64,000 nt of DNA from contig OY718808.1 in NCBI GenBank assembly GCA_963070105.1, positions 5,061,738 to 5,125,737 of the forward strand, in the 5' to 3' direction. Below are positions 44,275 to 64,000 of the stretch, in pieces. The stretch's first letter is position 1; every line of letters starts with the position of its first letter. Origin of the DNA: Litomosoides sigmodontis. Its lineage: Eukaryota > Nematoda > Chromadorea > Rhabditida > Onchocercidae. The notes beneath the pieces were generated by a model, which was not told the origin of the DNA, did no database searches, and worked only from the letters and a program-made list of their open reading frames with translations. The position numbers and the translations under genes are program-made.

Positions 44275-46249
44275 ATGCATTCACTATTTCGCAGGGACGT
44301 TGTGCAACCAAATAACCTCAGTTATCCGAATAAGTATATGAGACCTGATTTTGATCCTGAGGCAGAGCTCAAGGATGTTATCACGGAAATTCCTGGCTTT
44401 CTATGGAACAATTTTGTTGTTAGTTTAGGAAAACAAATTATAGATTTCTCTTTAATTTCTTTGACAAAGTGTAGAACATAATTACATCAGAACAGTAGCT
44501 TTATCAAGGAGATTTCAATTTGTGTTCAAGGATGAACGCAAGCTTTTATTAGTATTGGTTGGTACTTTAAAGGCGCATAGTGTCTGTTTACCTGCAGCTT
44601 TTCTAATCATATTAAGATTTGAAACGTGTTGCTCAGCATTAAGTTTTGTACAGATTTTGAAATTCTTTTCTATTCAGGAAGCAGCCAAAGAAGTGAAAAA
44701 TAATTTTGGAATTTACAAACCAAATATTCTTGAAGATTTGGGCAGTCTTCGACACGGCCAGTTTCGAAAAGATATTGTGTTCAAAACACCAGAGGTAGTT
44801 ATTTGAGTTTAATGTTGTCATGATAATCGGAATATTTATGCAAAGCACTTCTTTGTTCTTAAATGGTGGTATTTATAATTAAAGGTGTAAACTTCACATT
44901 TATTTTTTTCATTTTTTCATTCATTTGTATGGTTTTTTAGTCATTTAAATTTTGGCGATGTGGTGCTGATTCCGATAGTAATGAAGGATTTTCAAAATGT
45001 GAATTTATACCTACCGACCGGAAAACGGCCTTATTTCGAGGTGTATTAAGCACAGAGCTAATAAAGGTTATTTGATGCATTTTTTAAGTTTGTGGTTGCT
45101 TAAAAGCTCCGATATTTGTACGCTTTAGGTGAACATTTGAAGTTGTAGTATCATTTCTTTGAAGGATGGACGAACTGAACGAGCAGGATGGGCCGCTATT
45201 AAATTCGAAGAAAGGGGGCCTTTTATGAAAAAAAGATATTTTTGTAAATGGTCGAATTATTCTCATTTTCTTATAAAGGTAGGATTATTTAAAGTGCATT
45301 TGTTCTAGTTCTTTAAAAGTTTTTTGAATACTTTTAAGGTTTTTCAGTCATCATATTGCTTCATAAAATCACTATTAAAAAAATAAGTAGTTTTCTTTTG
45401 TATCGTTTGTGATCGCTGAAGACGCAGTTATAAAAAATTCATGTTTGAGTGCCGTGGTGATGGGCGTACTTACAAAATTTCATTGAATTCACCACTTTTG
45501 TTCGATGTTAGCTGGGGTGATGCTCACAGTTACTATTTGCATACCCATGGAGGGCCTTATTGGCAATACGAAGCAATTCCCTTCTCGAAGTTTATCCATA
45601 CCGTACGTAGTCGAATCATGGATAAGCAACATCCAATAAAGAATATTAATGTCAGGTATGAAATAAAATTCTATGCTGCAGAAAAAGAATTAAATTGGGA
45701 ATTGAAAAATAAAAAAAAAATATTTATCAATTGCTGTTGCTACCATTTGTTGTTATTATAGTTATTGCCAGTATTGTTACTACTATTAATGATATGTAAT
45801 TTATAGCCCATATATTGCTTTTTAAACTTTTAATTCACTACTCCGCCGTCATACTATTCATTCTGGCCATTTTCTGATATTTTTCCATGTACTTTTTTTA
45901 CACTGACTTTTGTAATTGAACTTCCAGATTTCCACTAATCATGTTTCACTGCTTATATAACTTAAGATTCGAATTTGTTAAATAATTATTGAATAATTTT
46001 GTGGTTGTTAAACATGAGATTTTGCAATCTCTTCACGAAAGTCCAAATTGTTTTTGCAGTTAAGATGTTAATTCTCTATGTAATATGCAACATAATTGCA
46101 GCTCATTAATGATAATGTTGATGGATAGAATTGATGGAGATTTCTCGCTTGAAATTGATTACATTGGTGTAGTACACGACAGGAGTCATCTAGAAGAACA
46201 CGCTTATGAAGCATATCAGTTGCCGATATTGTTCACTGAAGGCACATAG
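44275..46249 (+). CDS. NDUFAF1: Complex I assembly factor NDUFAF1 (CIA30)
   Basis: Mitochondrial chaperone of the MCIA complex that helps assemble the membrane arm of respiratory complex I. Exons: 44275-44418, 44678-44794, 44941-45066, 45165-45278, 45450-45655, 46102-46249, giving 284 residues. The CIA30 fold is clear in the C-terminal half: CRGDGRTYKISL, YYLHTHGGPYWQYEAIPFSK and IDGDFSLEIDYIGVVHD, ending AYQLPILFTEGT. An earlier block is FWRCGADSDSNEGFSKCEF. The start is chosen as MHSLFRRD after a TTCCAG acceptor at 44238, giving a short basic start suitable for mitochondrial import; more N-terminal exons may exist upstream. Two junctions use acceptors placed by similarity (TTTGAAG at 45164 and TTTGAG at 45449) and are the weak points. 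Family identity is firm. Confidence 0.85.
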
Positions 46250-46684
46250 GCCTCTTCGTGATTTTAGTTTGCTCATTTTTTTGTAGTATACAGTTCATTG
46301 TATGTATTATTTTTAATAAGTGGAAGTTTATAGTTGTTGTAAATATGCACTGTTATTTGGAATCCTTGTGAGTTTAATGATTTGTGAAAAAGGTTAAATA
46401 AACATAATAGATAGGAATCAAATATCACTGTAGTACTATGCTCATAAATGTTTCTTTCGTGCAACGGGTTATTTCATTCATTTTCTTCGTTTATCGATCT
46501 CGTAGTAATATATTTCGTATGGGTAGGCTTCTAGAAGGCTAAGAGACATTGATTGTTTCTGTTGGGTTAATATTTTCCCTAGTTGAAAAAAAGGAAAAAG
46601 ACACAACGGTTGTTAATATTTTAAAGTAAATGTTTAACGAAATGCATAATAGGTTGTGAGATAAATTCGTTGAATAGTTCTTGG

Positions 46685-47343
46685 ATGCATGTGGGACGAC
46701 CGATTTTGGTAAGAGTATTTTCAACAGATTTTCAAACATCACGGATACCGACTCGTGTCATATTGAAGAACGTCAGTTGGTTCACCGGTGAAAGTTTGTT
46801 TTTATGGATTTTAAAGTCGTTACTCGTACCAAGTTTTTATAGAAAGATGAAGTCCTGCTTTACTTCTCGAGACTTATTTTGCATAACCTGAAGAAATTAA
46901 AGTGTGGTTTTGAAGACTCATTAATTATTTATTTATAGAAGATTTGAAACTTCATTTCGGTCGTTTTGGTAAGGTACAACACGTCAAGCTATTATATGTA
47001 AGTTTCCATCCTTTTATAGCATGCATCAGTTGAAGATAAAGATGCTTGCTTTACCGCAACTCAGGGTGAGGCTCTCTGTGTCCTTCATTGGATAATGTTG
47101 CAGGATTGGGAAACGGGTTTACATAGGGGTTTTGCGTTTGTTGTGTTTGATAGTATTGACGACGCAGTAAAAGCTGTACAGCAACGGAATCATTACATTA
47201 ACGGCCGACAGGTTAGCCATTTATTCTTTACTGCTTCACATGTAAATAGTTTCTCAAATATCATTTGTATGTTTTTATTGTAAATTCTATTTCAGGTAAT
47301 TGCGAAGATAGCAGTACCTAGTCCTGGAAAACGGCAGAAGTAG
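46685..47343 (+). CDS. SLIRP: SLIRP-like mitochondrial RRM protein, copy 1
   Basis: A one-RRM protein of 105 residues in four exons: 46685-46787, 46939-46997, 47104-47211, 47296-47343. SLIRP binds and stabilises mitochondrial mRNAs together with LRPPRC in vertebrates. Its length (109 in human) and layout match: a short basic start (MHVGRPILVRVF), RVILKNVSWFTG as the RNP2 strand, LKLHFGRFGKVQHVKLLY, then GLHRGFAFVVFDS as RNP1 with the aromatic Phe residues kept. The C terminus is GKRQK. The tract ETGLHRG before RNP1 resembles ETGFHRG in human SLIRP. The paralogue follows 235 bases later with the same intron positions. Possibly it is some other single-RRM protein, but SLIRP fits best. Confidence 0.72.
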
Positions 47344-47577
47344 AATTCTATTCATTTGATTGAAATTACCATTCTATATTTGATTTCGTACATTTTTTAG
47401 TTATTTGGGCGTACCTTTAATTCCGTATTTGTTTTTTTTTTTGCAAAATTCAAGGCGACAGTGCTGTCACTTTGATTGGGTTTGTTTCTCAATAATCTAA
47501 TGTTTTTTTTGCATGAAACTTTTTATGAGATTTTTTTGGCTATTTTTTTGAAATAGGTTTTTATAAACTGCAGATAA

Positions 47578-48709
47578 ATGGCGACACGTCTAGTTCGGAG
47601 ATCTGCTCTTAAAACTTTTAAAGGAGCGTGGCGGAAGAGTGCGGAACTTTTTGTTAAAAGAATCAGCTGGGTGACGGGGGCATGTAAGTTATTAGAATTC
47701 ATTTAAATGTACTTTCGACTATTTGCATCTTACTCCCTAATACTTAAAGAAAGCTGTTTAAGCTGAAAATAGGATAAAACATGGCAAAGCTGTTAAAATA
47801 TTTATTTCTGTTTCAGCGGAATTATCGAATCATTTCTCTCAGTTTGGTAAAGTCAGGAGCATCATGCTGCCATTTGTAAGCCCAGCTTTTTATAACACAG
47901 CTTTCTTTTATCAATACATCAGTTATGACTAAATGTTTCCTACTAAATCAAGGTGGCTGTATTTAATTTGATTGAGTTATTATATAATATATCAAAGTAT
48001 TCATCATAAAGGTCCAAATATATCAGTACTATGCAGTGAAATCTTTCAGGATTTAAGGACTGGTCTGCACAAGGGTTTTGCGTTTATTTCATTCGAAAAT
48101 AATGATTTTTACGAAAATATCAAGAAGTTCGAAGGAAAACATGTTATTGATGATGAGGAAGTAGTTTGTTCACTAGCGAATGAAGGAAAGCCATTGTTAT
48201 CGTCTGATGCCGATTTGACACTATTTGGAAGCGGAAATACTGAAATGGACACTTCGAGGGCAAATTGCCGCAACGGAGTTGGAGCAGATGAATTCATTAG
48301 GACCGAAGAAAATTTTAAAGGAAAAGAAGTAAAACATGACGCTAATCCGAAAAGAATTTCCACAAGTGGTATAGATTCACAAGATTCGAAGGAATGGTGG
48401 AATGAATCAAACTTGCTGCAAAAAATGCAGAAAACCGATAATCGAAAAGAGATATCGGGAAAGAACAGTCTGCTGGAAAAGACTGCTGTTGCAGAACTCA
48501 CGAATTTGGTTAGGGAAAATGGAGGTAACGATGAAGTGCATAGAAAAACTTATACGAATGTTCGTCATTCAAACGGTTTTTATGAAAATGTTACAAGCAA
48601 TAGTTTCAGTGGTCGGGTTAGTTCATCAAACAGAAGTTTTAGAATTCGGACATTTGAAACTACAAAGCAAAAGCATTTTAAAAAGGAGACGGATTCAGGC
48701 CGGGTGTAA
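47578..48709 (+). CDS. SLIRP-like RRM protein, copy 2, with long C-terminal extension
   Basis: Three exons, 47578-47683, 47817-47875 and 48050-48709, giving 274 residues. The start MATRLVRRSALKTFKGAWRK is basic and amphipathic, as expected for mitochondrial import. The RRM reads FVKRISWVTG, then LSNHFSQFGKVRSIMLPF, then GLHKGFAFISFENN. The first two introns lie at the same places and phases as in copy 1. Copy 2 lacks the last intron; instead its third exon runs on for about 180 residues of Ser, Asn, Lys and Glu-rich sequence without a recognisable domain, ending KKETDSGRV. The tail looks disordered. A tandem duplicate that has diverged is the simplest reading; its role is unknown. Confidence 0.72.
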
Positions 48710-49042
48710 AAGACTCAGATATTTCTTCTAGCCAACTGACATACAACCGAGTTCTAATTCAGGCTGCTTCAAGGCAGTAAAAGAATGCAAATTCAATTGT
48801 GTAAGCTCATTAGGAGTATTTCGGTAATCGTGGGTCTATATATGTTAAAGAAATGTTGATTCGTGAAAAATTGTAAGACATTTTCAAAATAAATAATTTT
48901 TTGACTTTATTCGCTTGTGCACAATATTTATATTCATAAAAATATTTGCCAATTTATACTTTTACTCAGATTTAGGTTTAATTATGCAAATTTGCTGGGG
49001 AGAAGGAAGGGTTCAAAATTTTTACTTTTTTCAAATCTGTTC

Positions 49043-49084
49043 CCTCAGCAACAGCTCTTGTTTCCTCAGCAACAGCTCTTGTTT
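49043..49084. repeat. Perfect 21-base tandem duplication
   Basis: Two head-to-tail copies of CCTCAGCAACAGCTCTTGTT plus T, with no mismatch. It lies in non-coding sequence. Perfect identity suggests a recent duplication. Confidence 0.85.
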
Positions 49085-51441
49085 CATGTGTGGGTAAAAT
49101 TTAGTTGATTAGTGGAATGCAAGGTCAATACACCTCTGGCATATCACATAATGTTTTGTCGCACCCTTCACTATAATTTTGGCCGTAAACAACAAAGTTG
49201 TAGCGGCACCACAACCTTTTTTTGATTATTATTTTCATGTATTTTCTAATGCGTAATATGTATGTATGGGAAGGTGACTCTTCTCTTGCGCTTCGCTTCT
49301 CGTCCTCAATTTTTTTTTGCGAGTGGTGTGATGGACTTTGTGAAGCTACGCTTAAGTTTTTAATAGTTTGACATAGTATGCGATAGTCAGAAAATGTGAG
49401 GATACTTAGCGATCATGTCGACCACATGTAACTGTGTTTTGGAAGAAAAATCTCGGCCATGACCTTAATTATTTCGAGAAAATAAGCAGCCGAAGTTGGG
49501 GAGTCTAATTTTCAGGCTTATATTTCAATTTTCATTGCTGAAACAGTGCAGTAGTGATTTGGTGGCGCAAAAGAAGCCATTGACAATGTGATGGGATTAA
49601 ACTTGCGGAATGTTTTCTTAAATATTTTCCATTTTTTAAATCGTCCCTGCCTGGCCGATGATTTGTGGAATGCTTAGGCTTTCAAACATTTTCATGAATA
49701 GTAGTGAAATGTGTAAAGTTTTTAAAGAGTCGATTATTTGATGTAGATGAAAGAGGATGACAATGATATTACATAGATCATTTTTACACGTCACGCTTGT
49801 CCTGTCCATATCAGCAAAATATTGTTCAGTAAATTCATTTCACGCACATTTATGTAAAAATCCATTTTCGCTCAGACAAAACATTGTACATTATGTATTC
49901 GTATATCAAAAGATAGCCGGCTTAATAAATGCGAATTTGGCGTATGTATTTCTTTTTCAGTAAGTCAGAAATTTCAATAAACGTTTTATCCAATTGATTT
50001 GCAATAATTTTTCTTCAAAGAAAGACTCAGCGAATTTCGCAACTTGAACTGTACAATACAACCAACACACATTGTTATGTAATGAATAATAATTGACTTC
50101 ATATATCCATCAGATTAGTCTCAATTATGGATGCCCATAACTATTACTGACGAACGCTGCGACATACGTGAGTGGCACGTAAGCTGCTTCAACGCATGAT
50201 TATTATGCGGTATGACGTGGAAGAGTATTGTACTGAGTAGAGCGGAGCTCTTTCAACAATTAGAACTGATCGAAAGTAATTGTGATGATGGTGAAATGAA
50301 GGTACACTTTACACAAATATGTTAATCTGGAAGGAAAAGGGAGGAAGCTTCGAAGTGATGATTTAGCACACTGATATGGTCTCCACAGGGATGGGTACCA
50401 AAACGGAACAACAAACATTTTTCACCACGCAGTACGTGGCGGGACGAAATGGATGGAATGTGCGCTTGTTGAAAGTGGCCTTTTACTGAATTCATGATCA
50501 CTTTTTTCTCCCAAATATAAACAAATACCACAGATCGTCATCGTTGCTGCTGCACTCACCGTCATTGGCCCAATCCCATTTTGGAATTCTCGACCTATAA
50601 TCGTCAGCCGTCGGCAGTTCAACCTTTGTATACCATACAAACACATATATATATATATAAGCACACGCAAACATATGCATTTCGGTTTTTCTAATTTATC
50701 TTTTGAATTTTCAAATATTCAGCAAAATTTATGTTAGTGATACTTCTCTATCCCACCTGTTTTTCTCTTTTTAATCGAAATGAATTTCTTTTCAAATATA
50801 CCAAATTTTAATTTCATTTTCTTGGTAAAGTTCAAGTTTTCAGTTGGACAACATTTTAAAAAGTTAGACGACTTGCATTCTGACTTTTAACTTTTAATTG
50901 CTTGAAGAGATCGTAGATAGAATCGTAGAGGCGATTTCTTTTTTTTTTTTTTTAAAAAAAAAGGAAGTTTATAAGCAAACAACCATGTAATTTCTTTTTT
51001 CTTTGAAAAATTGGCCAAATACTTTCTCTCGCATGTCGAAGCCAAGAAATCGACCGAACTACAAAAACACTGTTTGCTGTAAACGTTCAGTTAGAGCGCT
51101 TAACAAATTTCTAGCACATTAATTATTTCTGAAATTAGCATTGAAGTGTTGAATTTTGTTTGCTCGCGTTATTTAGCGAACACGTATTCCACTTGCAAAT
51201 GATGGCACCAAGCCAAATGAATTAATTCATAGCATGCAAATGCGACAATGAATCTCTCGAAAATTGCCGGTCGAAGACGTGAAAGTAAATGCTGAAATGG
51301 AGCTGAGTGAAGAGGAGCTGCAACAGTAAGTAAGTCTATCCCTTCAACGCCTCCTCCTTCCTCTGCCACTTTTAGTCGAATTGAATGTGAAATTCAAAGC
51401 CTAAGCATCTTCAACTCCACAAATGAAGCTTCTACTATTTC

Positions 51442-51485
51442 TGTGTGTGTGTGTGTGTGTGTGCTTGTGCTTGTGCTTGTGCTTG
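51442..51485. repeat. GT microsatellite followed by GCTTGT hexamer units
   Basis: A GT run of about 11 units continues directly into about four GCTTGT units, so the hexamer probably grew out of the dinucleotide run. Confidence 0.85.
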
Positions 51486-52103
51486 GCATTGATGACGACA
51501 GTAGTGAAAGGTTAGTTTTAGCTAATAGTTTGTTCCTCTCCTCTTTCCGTCTTATAGTTTGCTATTGCTTCGTTTGCTACTTGCGATGTTATTTAGCTTG
51601 AATATGGCTTGAAGAGGAGGAGGAGGAGGAGAAAAGTGAACAGGAAGGCGGAGAAAGTTTGAAAAATCGCAAAAAGTTCCACCCTTTCTTCCAAATCTCT
51701 TTTCCTCTACCTTTTCTCGCCGTGCTTCTTGAGCCGCTCGGCTTTACCAAGTACGTTTGCTAGCTAAGAAGAGTTATGTGTTGCCTGTTGCCGTAGCAGC
51801 TTGAACTTACCCTCTTCCTTCCCTCTCCCTCCTTCTCCAGTCTAAAAATTCGCATTTTCGAAATCTGCCACTACCCACCTACCTCTCTATAACTAGATAG
51901 ATCTGATCCAAAATATGTAGCTAAGTTCACGAGCTACAAAGTGCTGCTATCTTGTCTAAATCTGGTTAGCTATTATATAGATAGATTCATTACGAGTGTG
52001 GCAAGCGCTTTCTGGAAAAAAAAACCATTTTCTTTCATTTCGTAGCATACAAAGCTTTACTAACTAACTCTTCCTGTTGTCCCACAAAACTCTCTACATC
52101 TTT

Positions 52104-52174
52104 TCTCCTCCTCTTCCTCCTTTCCCTCCTCCTCTTCCTCCTCCTTTCCCTCCTCCTCTTCCTCCTCCTCTTCC
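52104..52174. repeat. CTCCTC polypyrimidine repeat block
   Basis: C/T-only sequence on the plus strand with a higher-order unit of about 21-24 bases (TCCTCCTCTTCCTCCTTTCCC) repeated about three times. It lies about 130 bases before the SRF start and could form a triplex-type structure or act as a GAGA-like element on the other strand; both are speculation. Confidence 0.8.
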
Positions 52175-52306
52175 GCATCACTTTAGTTTTCGCGAATTAC
52201 AACAACGCATACTCTTTTTTCGCGTTAAACTTTTCTCTTTAAAGTTGGAAATACTTGACATATTGATTGGTACCAAAAGGATACAATATATTTGTATTTG
52301 CTGACT

Positions 52307-64000
<11,694 letters not shown>

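Larger units (their letters stand above)
48710..52306. other. Long intergenic region rich in simple repeats
   Basis: About 3.6 kb between copy 2 of the SLIRP-like pair and the first SRF exon. It holds a 21-base tandem duplication, a GT run with GCTTGT units and a polypyrimidine block (listed separately). I see no protein-coding signal. The frames at 49757-49963 and 50322-50680 have no features. Upstream regulatory sequence for the SRF gene is likely here. Confidence 0.45.

Noticed and set aside
48109..48501. 130-codon minus-strand frame
   Set aside because: Exact shadow of the third exon of the second SLIRP-like gene; no features of its own.
52077..52304. 75-codon frame with Pro-rich start before the SRF exon 1
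   Set aside because: Its Pro/Leu run is a reading of the CTCCTC polypyrimidine repeat, and the frame ends just before the likely SRF start.

Overview
This is a 64 kb piece of animal nuclear DNA. Its genes have many introns with GT..TTTCAG borders, AT-rich introns of about 45 to 1,200 bp (up to about 4 kb in the last gene) and compact spacing. The proteins match families in the form nematodes carry: an SCD-2/ALK kinase, a CK1-like kinase of the type expanded in nematodes, secreted BPI/LBP protein, SWSN-4, RIC-8 and UNC-120. I infer a nematode, possibly a spirurid/filarial-like (clade III) species because of the AT-rich introns. The species cannot be fixed from sequence alone. No tRNA, rRNA, CRISPR array or clear transposon was seen.

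Layout: 1-2157 (+) is the 3' end of an ALK receptor tyrosine kinase. 3210-7383 (-) is a CK1-family gene that has lost key catalytic residues. 9181-13447 (+) is DGAT1. 14366-17720 (+) is an unrecognised five-exon gene for a small basic protein. 20452-25696 (+) is a secreted BPI/LBP-family protein. 27518-34470 (+) is the SWI/SNF ATPase BRM/BRG1 (swsn-4), with 26 exons. 35665-36259 (-) is a small MIC13/QIL1-like protein. 37192-38883 (+) is ric-8 in a single exon. 39296-42932 (+) is a REX-type DEDDh RNA exonuclease with a Cys-rich tail. 44275-46249 (+) is NDUFAF1 (CIA30). 46685-47343 and 47578-48709 (+) are tandem SLIRP-like RRM genes. 52307 to the window end (+) is the SRF/UNC-120 MADS-box gene, whose long introns are full of microsatellites.

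How they fit together: four of the genes between 35.6 and 48.7 kb look mitochondrial (MIC13-like, NDUFAF1, two SLIRP-like), and the last three lie close together on one strand after the exonuclease gene, an operon-like arrangement. The others serve signalling (ALK, RIC-8, CK1-like), chromatin and transcription (SWSN-4, SRF), lipid storage (DGAT1) and secreted lipid binding (BPI/LBP).

Gene models were built by eye from splice signals, reading phase and family similarity. In most multi-exon models every junction keeps phase. The main leads are the CK1-like pseudokinase with two possible 3' ends, the intronless ric-8, the SLIRP tandem pair, two GC-AG introns, and the unknown gene at 14-18 kb.
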